Assembly: GCA_031771865.1 (NCBI GenBank)
Contig: JASISA010000025.1
Coordinates: 372,001 to 436,000, forward strand
Source: Nothophaeocryptopus gaeumannii
Lineage: Eukaryota; Ascomycota; Dothideomycetes; Mycosphaerellales; Mycosphaerellaceae
Direction of reading: 5' to 3'
DNA: 64,000 nucleotides
A model generated the notes under the pieces. The model had not been told where the DNA came from, searched no databases, and worked only from the letters and a program-made list of their open reading frames with translations. Each line of letters opens with the position of its first letter. Position 1 is the stretch's first letter. Positions 1 to 12,389 of this stretch are shown piece after piece. The position numbers and the translations under genes are program-made.

Positions 1-1795
1 TTGTTGGCTGGCAGGAAGTTCTTGACACCGGAGATCAGGTTGTCAAAGTTTGCACCAAGTCCGGCGTCCTTGAATCTGTCGGTAAGACGAGAGGAGATCG
101 AGCTGAACCCGCGGAACAGGTCGTTTGAGGCCGATGATTGCTGCGGCTGTTGTATTGGGGCAGATGAGATCATGGTCATTCGTGTGATTTCTCGCACGCG
201 GCGAATGTATGTTAGCGGCATAGTGTCCACGCCCGTTTTCTTGAGAGCCTCTTCAAACTGCTCCATGTCGAAGCGTGAAAGATCGACTTCGGTGCTGAGG
301 AACCAGATGATGAAGATTCGCAGCTTGTCCAGAGGTTCATTGCCTTTGTCAGAGCCGTTGAGTAGCTCTAACATCTGAGCCTTCGTCTGCTTCTTGATAT
401 CTTCTTCGAGCTGGAAGAAGTTGTCAAGCTGTCGGTCTTTGATGCCTTTGAGAAGAGCAGTCGCAATGTTCATATGCATATCAAGCAAGTTCTTGCGCTC
501 TCGCAGTTCTGGCAAAAGAGTGATGGCTGCCTTGAGGTGTTGCGCCGAAGCACTTGTGTCGTTTTGCAAATCTTCAATGGAGTTTGCGCCTGTCTTTTTG
601 GTAACATCTGCTGCATCGTCCTTGTACCGCGTGAGCTCGGCATCAATGTCCTCTGCCACTTGAGGGAATGGAATGCCAGCATTCTTGTTCCAGAAGAAGT
701 CGTTCATCGTCAAGTCGTATGATTTCTTGACACTCCCTTTCGTGGGGTCGCTTTCATCGGCCGGCATTTCTACTGTTATCCGGTTCAGATGCATACTCAA
801 TACATCATGTATGAGGGACTGGTATGTCCAGGAATGTGAAAGCATCGGAACAAGATCGACATTGCGGTCCACGATGATCAAAACAGGGCGCGAGGAGGCT
901 GCGCTGGCTGCCCCTGATTTACCAGAGAACAAGTTGTCCTTCGAATTGAGGATGTGGTCTCTGAGCTTGCGATCCAGTTTGGCGGCGATCATTTCTGCGG
1001 CGCCGCTTTTGGGACATCTGATGATGGGGATAGTGCCTGTCTTCCGTCAGCAATGGCCCTGAAGTTAGAGTATGAAAGTAGATACCCATTGTCACGGCCA
1101 CGCTGAACAGCCCACTGACGATGCGATCCACATTGCTATCAATATCCTCGTCGCTCGTTTGCGCACTGTTCATGGTCCAGTATGTCTCTTTGCCCATGCC
1201 CAAGCTGAATAGATTCGGCTCGCTGACAATGAAGTTCAAGTATTGGTCGAACACCTGGCTTATGCTTTCCGATGTCCCTGCTTCAGCAGTTTGTGTTGCG
1301 AAGTCCTCCAACAGCGGACGTGGTATCGAAGACAGAAAGTTGATGTAGGCAGGTGAGTACAACCCTTTCTGTAGATCCTGCGTTATTCGCTGCAGATTGC
1401 CTGCTGTGGGTTCGACCAGATACAGCACAGGCACGTCTGGTATCGCGTTTCGTTGGCCATTGATGTTTCTGACGCCCTGTCAGCGATCACTGTACCACTT
1501 TCAGCACTCATCGCGCTTGAAATGCTCTTTGCTCAACGTACAGATGTATTGTGATTCCCCAGCTCCTCAGATCGTTCACTCTTAAGACACTGCTAATCAC
1601 GTCCCTCCCCAAATTGTCGAACACAAGAACCTTCCATATTGGCTCTCCATCCGCGTCCAGGATCGGCGTGGACTTTGAAGTTACTCCATTCGAAGTTGCG
1701 CCCTCAAGAGCGTTGTCTGTGTCTTCGGTCATATGGTTCAGGTTGAGGATGCGCTCGATCGAGGCGACTTGACGGTCTCGCAGTGATGTCGACAT
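1..1795 (-). CDS. SLY1: SLY1, Sec1/Munc18-family protein (C-terminus off the left edge)
   Basis: SM-family protein that binds the ER-Golgi syntaxin Sed5/Ufe1 type SNAREs and promotes vesicle fusion. The gene begins at 1795 (MSTSLRDRQ) and runs leftward beyond the window. Three exons are seen: 1542-1795, 1086-1468 and 1-1036, joined by GT-AG introns 1469-1541 (73 bp) and 1037-1085 (49 bp). About 557 residues are present out of a usual 650-700. Hallmarks of the Sly1 branch are VLYLVEPT, INFLSSIPRPLLEDFA, LFSLGMGKETYW, a TIPIIRCP strand, RPVLIIVDRNVDLVPML and the HSWTYQSLIHD segment. It is divergent from the PNUTS-like gene, sharing about 1 kb of upstream DNA. Identification is strong from family knowledge; only the last part of the protein is missing. 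Confidence 0.93.
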
Positions 1796-2843
1796 GTTGT
1801 ATGGATGGGCGTCGGCGGGCCCGATTTTGGGTTCAGCGCATGAGCAGTCGCGAAGAAGTGCTTGCTGCTAGACGTGTCCTGCTCACAAATCTTCAACGCG
1901 CAAGAGTCGTGCCAGGTGCAGCCAGCCAGGTTTCCTTTCATATGATGCCAGTTGTGCTTGCCCCAGAACCAAAGTGCAGGAGCCAAAGCTAAAGCCTAAG
2001 GCAGGCGCTGCCGGATAGAGCCGCTGATCTGTGCTTCGCCAAATCCAATGACCGCTGCTGCTTCACCTCCTTCCTCTCTTCACCAGACATCCACCTTCTC
2101 CTCCTCAACCACCAACAACACCATCACCCTCCACCTCCCCCGTTCTAGACTGCTGCTCCTACCTTCTGCTGAGTACGTGATGAGAGACTGACTGGCTTCT
2201 ACGGCGTTTTCTCGTGGTATTGCGTGTGGGTGGCATCGGGGTGTGCGCGCGCTCTCTGATTGCGACCGCGGCCGTCACGCTTGAGGTGACGGCTCGCTCT
2301 GACTGCAAACCACGCACCTGTTCTGCGTGTGCTTCGCGGGCAGCGCACTACTCTTGACTACTTTGCACCTTCCCTGCAGCCGGCATCGACACTTTAAGTC
2401 GTGTCGTGTACGCTTCATCGGCAGCACCACCGCTTCTCAGGCGCGGAAGCAGTTGACCTCACAGGCGCGGGCAGCGGGCAGTCCTGGCTCGCCGATGACT
2501 GACTGAGACTGTCACTCACTCTGAACGCACGCGGCTAAGCCTAAGCCTGGCCTGTACCTCAGTACACGTCGACAAGCAGCTCGCCGCCACCACCCATCAA
2601 CCCTACAGACTACAGACAGCAGACAGCAGACAGACAGACGTCTGCAGGCCACGCCGGTAGTGCACACTCGTACGTCACCTGCGCTTTGTACGCAGATTGT
2701 GTTGCTGCTGCGGCCGGAAGTATACGTCTCTGCCCGCACGCACTGTCGCTGCGTCTGAATCGAGGTTTCGCGCCCGCATCCGTATCCGGACGGTGTTCGG
2801 GCCCACCCTATCTGACTCCCCCGCGGAACTACCACAGGAGATC
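1796..2843. promoter_or_regulatory. Divergent upstream region of SLY1 and the PNUTS-like gene
   Basis: About 1.05 kb between two divergent start codons. It is pyrimidine-rich around 2050-2170 and carries a short CAGAC/CAGACAG run at 2601-2640 shortly before the PNUTS-like start. No coding region could be supported; short open frames here look like chance. Confidence 0.55.
2601..2640. repeat. CAGAC/CAG-type short tandem repeat
   Basis: Imperfect repetition of cagac and cagacag units seen directly, about 200 bp upstream of the PNUTS-like start codon. Probably simple sequence in a 5' leader. Confidence 0.6.
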
Positions 2844-5800
2844 ATGGATGGGATGTCGGGCACTTCTAATAACAATGGGTTCGCGAACGACATGTTTGCG
2901 AATAGTCAAAGTCAACATTTCCCTCAATTTGACAATCTGAATCTCTATCAGAATGGCTCCGATTCCAATTTCGCCGATGCTAGCTGGGGCGTAAACGCCA
3001 GCGACTTCAACTCTCAGTCACGTGGTCAAGCGGGAGTGCCAAGCTACACGAATCAGCCCCAGAACTTCAACACTGGCGCATCGTCGTACGGACGGTCCAT
3101 CAACAACAGTCCTGCTCCCTTCGCTCGGAACAACTTCCCCAACTACGGAAATCAGCCAAACGTTCAGTATCGGCAACAGCAATACGATCCATCTCTCTCC
3201 AACAATGGACAGCAGAACTTCAACTACGCCATGCATGGCTTCACTGCTCCGGGCCCAAATGCTTCGACCATTGCGCCGCAAGCGCTACAACAACAACAAG
3301 ACAACAGATCGTTCGATGGTAGTCCTTATCAGGGATCGAACGCCAACATGCCACCAAATGCTTTCAATCAAAACAGAATCATTCCTCCCCAGTCCCAGAT
3401 TCGACGAATCGATCAGAGACAACTGGCCAGCATGATTCCTAAGGGCGCCGATTCGGGGGCGTTCAGCATCATCAACCTCAACAGTCTCTCATCCTCTACA
3501 GACTCTGAGCGAATTGGCAACTTCGTGAATGTTGGCAAGCAAGCTCTTGAATACGATGCGAATCGGAGTGCTGTCCCAACCTATGTCCCTAGGCGATCAA
3601 GGAATGAGCTTCGGACCCTTGCGGGCAATAATTCGGCTGCATTGGCGAAAATTGGCAAGAAGTCCAAGACATTGACTGCTGGCCCTAACATGGCAAAGCC
3701 TTTCTCAGCATCAAGCCCACAGATCAAGCCCGAGAGTTCGTCCAGCGATGACTCTTCTTCGTCCGACGACGATTCAGAATACTCCAGTGACGAGGAGGAA
3801 TCACCACTACCTGCGAAGCGACCGGAGTCTGGGAAAAGTGGTGTGGAGTACGATGTGATTAAGGCTCTGTGGCGAAGCAGCCGCAAGACCGTCGATGGAG
3901 CGACCGTTCGGAAGTGTCTTGCTGACTTCTGGGAGATCGTGAAAACGATCAGAGACAGGTGGAAAGCCGACGCAGCGGCACTGACTGATGCTGAGGAGAA
4001 GAAGAGGGTGGGAGAGCTTCCGTTGCTGAAGAGTCGGGTGAAGGATCAGCGGGAGATGATTGAAGCAGCTTTCCGAGCTGCACTCAAGCATGGCCATCGT
4101 GGCATTGTCGAATTGTGAGTACTTATCCCCTTCCCCATTCACTGGCATATGGCGCGGCGGCGGCCACAATAGCGGCAAACGTGATGTGGCGTATGATGAA
4201 CAGCCTGTTCCTCGCGATTTACTGAGATGTGAGGCGGACTGTGACATGGCGAGTGCAATTTGTGTGCTGTGACAGCCTCCCGTGGAAGTCAGACATGGAC
4301 TCATCCAGGCTTATGTCCCAATGACATCTCCACTATAGCTTAGCTTGTCTAACGTGACCATGTGCTTTTGTTACAAAAGCTCGCGCTTGTAGCGACTGCT
4401 GTTACCGTAGCGCGACACCCATTAAGAATGAAAACTGACTCGAAAATCCCATTAGGCTTGCCGAGAACGTACCGCTCGTATATCTATGCTATCAATTCCT
4501 TGTCGACCGCCTGAAGGCTGAAGACGTCAATGGTAGCTTGGCGAAGACGACCCTTGAGCTGCTGAGCACATTCACTACGCTTACCAAGGAAAAGATGGAG
4601 AAAACGAACCTCGAGAAGATCCTTCCCAAATTGCAAAAGAAGTGCGATGCGAAGACGAGGTCGTGGGTCAATAAGATCATCGCCAATTCAGAGGCAGCCA
4701 CTAAAGAGGCCGCATCGAAGGCTGCAAAGAAGCCGGAAAAGCCGGCTGCCACGACCTCAGAGAAGATGCCCGATTCACCAGCAAAGACACCAGCTGCAAA
4801 TACTGTGGCCGGTGTCAAACGTCCTGCAACGTCTACGCCAGAAGGGACTGCACCGAAGAAAGTTGCCACTGGAACCGTTAAGACTAACGGCACCTCCGTC
4901 GCATCCAGAATCAATGGTGTCGGCGGCATCAAGAAACCAGCAGCTGGTGATGCAGCAAAGTCAACACCAGCATCCGGCACTGCTCCGGCCGCTGTTCGCA
5001 AGACTGTGGCATCCAAGCCCTCTGGATTTTTCTCGACCTTGCAGTCTGCCGGGAAGAAACCCGGAACCACAAATGCTGAGAAGGCTGCAAAGCCGACGAT
5101 AGCCAAGCCCGCTAGAGCAGCAGCTGCCCCTCAGGCGAAGCCAGCATTCTCATTTGCTGAGACTATGGCAAATCTTTCTAAGCCAAAGGAGAAGAAGGAA
5201 GCGCCGAAAGAAGAAAAAGAAGGCCCGCCTGAGACTGCAGAAGAGAAAGCCAAGCGACTTCGTAAAGAGCAACGACGTAAATTGCATGTCTCGTTCAAGA
5301 CGGGAGAAGACCTGGTTGAGGTGCGATACTTCACGCACGATCCGGCCGAGGAGATTGATCACGACTCTAGCCAGATGCGCGACATGTCTGACGTGGGTGG
5401 AGAGGGCCGCATGCTCAAACAGCAGCGGCAAATGATGGACCTTGATGAAGATGACGACGAGGGCCCGGAGGAGGAACAGAAGCTGGTGGACTTCAGGCTG
5501 CCATCAGATATCGATTTTAGCACGGTGCCTGAGGAGGAACGCAAGCGCAACTACGCCCCGTACGGAGGAGGACAGCTGCCACCGGATTCTGCAGAGCGGA
5601 CGAAGCGGGAACAATACGAGAATAATACGCTCCTGGTGTTCTATGCCAACCCTAGCGAGATTCCATCAAATCCTAAGGAACCGGATAATCCGTGCACTGG
5701 TGAGCAGGGCGGTCCGATGAAGTATTTCGGTGCCCCAGAGGAGAGGTTCTTGGCGCGTCAGAGCTCGATGATCCCTGCGTATGGAAGTCAACAGCCTGCC

Positions 5801-6220
5801 GCAGCTCCAATGGATCTAGCCGCTCTCTTTGGCAAACAGCAACCGCAGAATTCCAATCAGCTCGCAAACATTCTCGGCAGCCTAGGTGGTGGCGCGGCCA
5901 CACAGCCGAACTACCCACATCAGCAACACCAGCAGTACAGTGTTCCATACATGGGCGCACCAGGTGCCAACATGTTCCAAGCACCACCGGCACCACCAGC
6001 ACCTCCAGCTCAGCCGCAGATGCCCGCGGGCTCTATCGACTTAGCTGCTATCCTGGCACAGATCCAGGGCACACCGGCACCCGCACCGAATGCAGGACCC
6101 GCAACCGGCAACGGAGGCAAGTCGAAGGAGAAGAACCCGTTTTACAAGACTAAGGTGTGCAAGTTCTATAAGGAGGGGAAGTGCCAGAAGGGCGATGCTT
6201 GCAGCTATCTTCATGAGTAG
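2844..6220 (+). CDS. PNUTS/Ppn1-like PP1 regulatory subunit: TFIIS-N-like domain, RVxF-like motif, CCCH zinc finger
   Basis: Two exons, 2844-4114 and 4456-6220, joined by a 341-bp GT-AG intron, give 1011 residues in frame. Order of parts: an N/Q-rich low-complexity N-terminus (1-280); a Ser/Asp acidic patch (about 297-325); a helical TFIIS-N/LW-like domain (about 333-500) interrupted by the intron; an Ala/Lys/Pro-rich linker; an HVSF motif at about 701-704 followed by a LVEVRYF segment; Pro/Gln-rich repeats; and a C-terminal CCCH finger with C-x7-C-x5-C-x3-H spacing ending one residue before the stop. This order matches animal PNUTS (PPP1R10) and the fission yeast cleavage/polyadenylation-factor subunit Ppn1, which target protein phosphatase 1 to the transcription and 3'-end machinery. 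The role here is inferred from architecture. The start was chosen as the first ATG in a good context (atcATGGATG). Confidence 0.8.
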
Positions 6221-6599
6221 GGTACTGCCGAGCGAAAGGCCATCACATGGAGGCGCCCTTGATTTCCTAGATGATTCATTCAAACATAGCGATGGCGTTA
6301 AGAGGGACGCTCTTGGGAAGCATGGGAGGATGGATGGATACGGCTTTATGATATCCTCGATGCATTGTTGCGCTGGGAATAAGGGACTACACTACTAGCG
6401 CTAGCAACTGACTGTACATGAACGAGCAGAGTCCGAATGGGACGATAGTTGCGTATTTGAAGTAATTGCGAATGCTTTGATGAACTGGCGTTCTCTTTCC
6501 TCACCTGTTCAGCCGTGACAGGTATTTTGCCCCCGTCACAAGCGCGCTTTCACTAAATTTCCCGACTTGTCCATCCTTTGCATCTCCAAAGACAGCGGG
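6221..6599. other. Intergenic: 3' flank of the PNUTS-like gene and lost half of an MFS gene
   Basis: No gene recognised. If the adjacent transporter had been complete its second half would lie here; no MFS-like helices could be read in any frame. Confidence 0.5.
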
Positions 6600-7552
6600 T
6601 TACAGTATGCCATGGGTATGCTCTTTGTGAACTGCGTGGCGAGCCTTTCGCATCCGCATCACAGCCTTCTCCTCGACGCTCAGAAACCGTGCCGCTTCAG
6701 CATTCTTCGGCAGCGAGAACCAAGCGAGCAGACAGATGATGAGACTGATTGCGCCCTCGATGATCTGCCACATGTTAGCTCAAACCATTGAGGAAATCCG
6801 TGTCACTCACAAACAGCCATCTCCAAGAATCAAGAGTTGATCTTGAGCTATATAACCATATGAAAAATGAAATTGGGAGCGAATTCGCACTTTTTTCAGT
6901 TTTTCAACTTTCAAGTCAATGCTGCCTCCCCATACTCTGAATCCCATACGCAATCAACCCACCAAAAGCTCCGGCCAACGCATTAGCCATATACAACAAA
7001 CAAACAAACCCTCTTCGCCCGGTCCTTCCGGTCCCAGATCGTGGATCCAGATCATGAAACTCAGAGCCTCCCGAGGGAATAGACCAGCTTCGGCAGCTCC
7101 CAGCAACAGCCTGACAACAAATTGCCTGCGTGTAATTGTGTACGAGTCCCGCACATATCGTAACAACACTCCAAAGCACCGAAGCGATCCCAAGAACTCT
7201 GTTAGCTCCCCACTTCTTCACGACCATCACGCATGGTACTTCGAATAACACGTAGGTCGCATAGAAACACGGTACTGGTATCGTTGAACTGATGGCCTGT
7301 GAGGCTCAAGCCTTCTTCGAGGCTGAATGATTTGGCATTTCCGATATTCGAGCGATCGAGGTGGCAGATTAGGACGAGGAGCATGAATTGTGGGAGAACA
7401 AAGCAGTCGAATTTGCGGAGGGTGCGTTTCGAGAGAGAGGGGTCGATAGTGTCGGTGATTACTGGATGATGCTGAGCTGATGATCGCCTAGTTGGCTTCC
7501 TTGGTTGGTTCCATCGTTGCTTGGGAACAGCTTGATGATGCTTGGGCGGCAA
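6600..7552 (-). pseudogene. Remnant of an MFS transporter (allantoate/nicotinate permease-like, ACS family), N-terminal half only
   Basis: The minus strand shows unmistakable pieces of an anion:cation symporter family transporter, in order: RKFDCFVLPQFMLLVL, LDRSNIGNAKSF, TGHQFN, FYATYVLFEVPCVM, RLLLGAAEAGLFP, MANALAGAFGGLIAYGIQ, WRWLF and IIEGAISL. The pieces lie in different frames. One shift falls near 7275-7290 between TGHQFN and FYATYV. A pair of opposite shifts falls around 7030-7150, on either side of LLLGAAEAGLFP. A GT-AG intron (gtgagt to gcag) between WRWLF and IIEG is still readable. The frame ends in TAA at 6600-6602 after roughly six membrane segments, where an intact protein would have twelve. 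This is a recent, truncated pseudogene; sequencing error alone would not explain the missing half. Confidence 0.8.
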
Positions 7553-7773
7553 TTACGGGGTGCTTGATCGAGCTTGAATTGATTATTAGGATGTCGAGCC
7601 TTGGCTTGCAATACGTTGACCGATGTGCAGATGTAGTCCTATCTCGCATGTCAGATATCTCACGGTTGTGCTGCCCGCGGCTGATGGCCTATCTCGCATG
7701 CCACTAGCGCTGTGTAGCAAACATGACGCCGAAACGGTCCATCAAGAAGTGCCATTCCGACTGCATAGATTCA

Positions 7774-10485
7774 TCAGTAAATAAAATAAGCCTGACTCAA
7801 CGGCAATGTGCTCGCAGGCTCGGCTTTCATCTCGACGCCGTCCGCCTCGACAATCTGCAGCATCACCAAAAGTCAGCAAATCCTCTCTCCCAACACCTAT
7901 CACCAACAATGCCAGCAGTGGTAGTGGTGGTGCACTTACATATCTCTCCGGGTCAACCTTCATCTTCGGCATACTATCGTTCCATTTCATGTCCTTCTTC
8001 CCAATATCCCTACAATTCCTCACAGCCTCCACGCGCTTCTTCAGCCCATATGACCTGATCTTACCATTCTTCACACTGGCTTGAGAAACCCACACGACAC
8101 TCGTAGAAGGGATCATAGACCCGAACTGAGGCCTCATGATGACTGGTTCGACGGTTGGGATTGAGGCGTTCGGGTCGCCCATTTGACTCCAAGCGATCAT
8201 TCCACCCTTTAGTACTTGAGCAGGTTTAGCGCCAAAATAGGCTGGATCCCAGAGGACGAGGTCTGCGAGTTTGCCTACTTCGATGGAGCCGATCAAGTGG
8301 GACATTCCCTGCGCGACGGCCGGATTGATTGTGTATTTTGAGATGTAGCGTTTCACGCGGAAGTTGTCTGCGTTTGTGCCTTCGTCTTCTTTGAGGAAGC
8401 CGCGTTGGACTTTGTTTTTGTGGGCTGTGTTCCACGTTCGGAGAATGACTTCACCGCAGCGGCCCATGGCTTGGGAATCTGAGGACATCATGGAGATGGC
8501 GCCTAGGTCGTGGAGGACATCTTCGGCGGCGATGGTCTCGGCGCGGATGCGAGATTCGGCGAATGCTACGTCTTCAGGAATATTGCGTGATAAGTGGTGG
8601 CATACCATGAGCATGTCCAGATGTTCGTCGAGAGTATTGCCGGTGTATGGCCTGGTCGGATTCGTGGAAGATGGCAGAACGTTTGGATGCTCGACCACTG
8701 AGATGATGTCTGGTGCGTGTCCACCTCCTGCACCTTCGGTATGGTAAGTGTGGATTGTGCGTCCCTTGAAAGCAGCCACGGTCGTCTCAACGAATCCAGA
8801 CTCATTCAAGGTATCAGTGTGGATCAGCGTCTGAATGTCATACTCGTCGCAAATCGACAAGCAAGTATCAATGGCCTTAGGTGTAGTTCCCCAATCCTCA
8901 TGCAGCTTCAACCCACAAGCACCAGCCTCAGCCTGATCTCGAAGACCGACCGGGTCTGCATCATTGCCCTTACCAGTCACGCCGATGTTTACTGGCAAGT
9001 TATCACAAGCCTGTAGCATCCACTGAATCATGTTCTGACTCGGCGTGCATGTCGTTGCGTTCGTGCTCGTGCTCGGTCCAGTCCCGCCTCCAAGGAAAGT
9101 CGTAACACCGCTCGCAATAGCTTCGTATGCTTGTTGGGGACAGATTAGATGGATATGCGAGTCGAAGCCACCGTATGTGATGATCTTGTGCTCTCCTGCA
9201 ATCACATCTGTGCCGACACCAACAACCAAGTTCGGATCTACGCCTGCCATTACGTCCGGATTACCAGCCTTGCCAATGCCGACAATGATACCGTCCTTGA
9301 TCCCAATGTCAGCCTTGTAGATGCCAGTGTAATCCACGATCAGAGCATTCGTCACGACGGTATCCAGACCTTCCCTATCAGCCCGACCAGAAGCCTGGCC
9401 CATACCATCGCGAATTGTCTTGCCTCCACCAAAAGAGCACTCATCTCCATAGACAGTCATATCCTTCTCAACCTGAATCCACAATTCTGTCGGTCCCAGA
9501 CGTATCCGATCCCCAGTCGTAGGTCCGAACATAGCAATATAGCTCTCGCGATCCATAGTGAAAGGATCCATAACCTGATCCGCAGTCGGCTCCTCAACAT
9601 GCAAAAACCCTCTCTCCCTCAATCTCTGCACAATCGCTCCACTATCACCACTCCCTCCTCCAGCAGCGATATCATTCCCTCCTTTTATAATCTTATTCCC
9701 AGCAATCTCCACTAGCGTCACAGTCCTCGAATCTCCCGGCTCAAACCTCACACTCGTCCCCGCCGCAATATCCAATCTCATCCCATGAGCCTTCAACCGA
9801 TCAAATTCCAACTTCGGATTCGTCTCAATAAAGTGATAATGACTCCCTACCTGAATAGGTCTATCTCCTTTACTTGTCACCTTCAATTTTATCCTCTTCC
9901 TCCCCACATTCAATTTCACCCTCCCCTTCTCGCCCTGCACAGCAACCACCGCCCCAGGCATCTTCTCATCCTCCCAAGCTTCCAACCCTTCAACCGGCGG
10001 CCACGGAAACATCCTCGCCTCCTCTTCCTCGCTCTTCGGAACAGGCAAGAATGACCCATAAAGCGCCTTACCCAAATTCCCGTCATCCGTCGCAATAGGA
10101 TTATGTATCGTCACCAGATAAGTACCATTCCTGAATGTCCCTTCGATCATCATCTCAGTAAGCGTATGCGGTACGCTTGGCAGAACATGTCGTCGACCGA
10201 GAAGGGTAGTCCCAATGGACATGAGGTCTGCGACGGTATGGTCTCCATCACGAATGAGTTCGTGGAGGACGGATGCGATGAGGGCGAGGGATTCGGTGTG
10301 GTTGAGGCGGACGCCGCGAGCCAGGCGACGTTGGGCGAGGAGGCCAGTTTGGGTGATGAGGAGTTTGTCGATCTATGAAGTGGTGGAAGAGGATGTTAGA
10401 GACGGCGTGGGAAGTCTTGGCGAAGCATTGGGGGTCGGGCGGTGTGGTGAGGGCGGCTACTTACCTCCTTCGGTGCCAACTGCAT
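7774..10485 (-). CDS. Urease (single-chain fungal type)
   Basis: Nickel enzyme hydrolysing urea to ammonia and carbamate in the cytosol. Three exons: 10465-10485 (only MQLAPKE), 7940-10372 and 7774-7854, with GT-AG introns 10373-10464 (92 bp) and 7855-7939 (85 bp). The product is 844 residues, usual for fungal and plant ureases. The gamma-, beta- and alpha-like parts follow in order: IDKLLITQTGLLAQRRLARG, then VGSHYHFIETNP, then the catalytic part with HIHLICPQ (Ni-binding HxH), GLKLHEDWG (carbamylated Lys), HTDTLNESG, HTYHTEGAGGGHAPD, and the flap region with VCHHLSRNI. The last exon supplies the normal C-terminus ending QAYFIY. The tiny first exon is needed to recover the conserved start of the family. 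Two TGATAG GATA-type sites (10681-10686, 10818-10823) lie upstream, consistent with nitrogen control but not proof. Confidence 0.96.
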
Positions 10486-10912
10486 CTTGCCGTCGTGGTG
10501 TTTGGCAGTGGTGTCACAGCCTGGGAACCATTGCGTGAGAAATAAACAATCCAAGCACTGGGAGAGCTCTAGGATATGTACGAGTGCGGTCAAAGGGCGG
10601 GGAGCTCCATCTCTTTGCCCCGCCTGCTCGAGGACGCAGAGGCCTAGATTCATGTCGACTGGACGAGGCGAGTTCCGATTTGATAGTATATGAAGAGACG
10701 TTATTGGAGAAAGGACACATTAAGGCTGTACGGATACTGCTAACCAACACGCAACAGTGGATATCGAGACAGATCGCTGCCGACAATCCAGACAACGTCA
10801 ATCCGCGCCAAAGCTCATGATAGGAAAACCAGACGGCTTCGTACTCTCAGCTCTTCTAATCAACATCAACCCAGAATTGGTGTTCCAGCATTGCGGATAT
10901 CCAGTGAGGACC
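10486..10912. promoter_or_regulatory. Urease upstream region / HMG gene 3' flank
   Basis: 427 bp between two minus-strand genes. Contains two TGATAG hexamers (10681-10686 and 10818-10823) matching the HGATAR target of AreA/NIT2-type GATA factors, which activate urea-use genes in fungi. Function is inferred; the hexamer also occurs by chance. Confidence 0.4.
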
Positions 10913-12389
10913 TCAAGCCGCGGCCTCTGACTTGCGCTTCTTCTTCTTCTTCTTCTTCTCCGCACCAGACGCGGCCTCTTGCGCTGGAGATTCTGCGACA
11001 AGTTGCGATGCGGCAGCAGCAGCATCGGCAGCGGCCTTGTCCTCCTTCGTCGGCCGACCGCGCTTCTTCTTGGATCCGCCATCGTCTTCTCCAGCAGTGA
11101 CGGCCTTGCGCTTCTTGGCCGGCGTTGGTGCTGGAGGTGGAGCCATGGGTGCCACGGGAGCAGGTTGATGAACTGGATCAGCAGCGGCCACCTTGGTCTT
11201 CTTCGTGGACTTGGGAGTCTTCTTTGCTACCTCAGGGCTCTTAGCTGCCTTTGGTGGAGGCTTGGCCGGGACGACCTCCTCTTCCTCTTCATCATCGCTC
11301 TCTTCTTCGCTGCTATCGGTCTCGTCGCTATCGCTATCATCATCGTCATCGTCCTCTTCAGCAGCGGCGGCCTTGGCCTTATCGAACGTCAGTCAGTATG
11401 CGCATGCTAATTATACAGAGACCTACTAGCACTGCTACCAAAGGCAAGGTTGGTACTTGTGGTACGACCCTACTTAAGGTACATCATGCCAGGCGTTGAC
11501 GTACCTGTGGAGTCTCCGTCTCCTCGACATCCTCCTCCGCAATAGTGGCATCCTCAAGCTTTCCACCGGCAGCCTTGTACGCCTTCACATCGTCCTCATA
11601 CTGGCCAAGCTCGCTCTGGTAGGCATCGTGGTAGGGTTTCCTCTTAGAATCACCCAGAGCCTTCCATCTCTCCGTCGCGATCTTGCTGATGTCGCCTGCC
11701 TTCGTGCCGTCGCTCGGAGGGTTGTTAGCGACCTCCGCGGCGATGAGCGGGCGCACCTCTCTAAGGTAGCGGAAGTAGGCGGTCAGCGGGCGCTTGGGCG
11801 CATTCGGGTCGCGAGGCTTGTATGGCCTCTTCTGTCGCTTCTTGGGGTCGCCATTGGCATCTACTTCGGGCTTGACTTGGACAGCGAGTTGTCCATTCTG
11901 TATGGCCTGCTCGGCAGCTTGCGCAGCACCGGCGGCGCCTTGGAACGGAACAATCAGGTGGCTGATGTCGAGGTCGCTCTTTCCTGCGAGGACGACATCG
12001 GTGTGGTCGACGTATGCTCTGATAGCCTTCTCGAGAGCAGCCGACAGGCCAATGTACGCAGTGGTCAGCTGTTGCGACACGTTAGCGACCGTCGGGGACG
12101 TAATGCGACACGGTGACCGCGTCGTTGCTGGGCGGGCGCATTGACGCGAGCGCATTATTTTGAAGGGGTGGCGTGGGAGCTCTCGTGAAGCTTGGGCTGT
12201 TGTTCTGCTTACCGCGTTGCGAGTCTGCGTGAACTTCTCTCGATCGATAGTCACAGTAATTGTACTCTGCGGCTCAGGCGGTTGCGCCATGATGCCTGCC
12301 GCGTCCGTAGCCCAGTCTATGAGCTTCGCGACTTGAGCAGGATCTGTCGCAGTCTGAAGGGCGGGATCGATGTTCGGATCTAGGTTCAT
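10913..12389 (-). CDS. HMG-box chromatin protein with acidic/Lys-rich tail
   Basis: Three exons, 12213-12389, 11505-12068 and 10913-11377, with GT-AG introns 12069-12212 (144 bp) and 11378-11504 (127 bp); 401 residues. The N-terminal 120 residues are helical (AALEKAIRAYVDHTDVVL). A single HMG box spans about 145-225 (DPNAPKRPLTAYFRYLREVR through WKALGDSKRKPYHDAY). It is followed by an acidic stretch of Asp/Glu/Ser, and then a Pro/Lys-rich tail with an AT-hook-like KKKRGRPTK and a run of lysines near the end. This resembles Hmo1/Nhp-type fungal chromatin proteins that bend DNA. Which subfamily it belongs to is not decided. The introns are slightly longer than others in the window. Confidence 0.85.

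Noticed and set aside
1..1062. Several plus-strand frames at the left edge
   Set aside because: They are antisense shadows of SLY1, whose minus-strand translation is clearly conserved.
9149..10098. Long plus-strand frames opposite urease
   Set aside because: Shadow frames of a highly conserved coding region.
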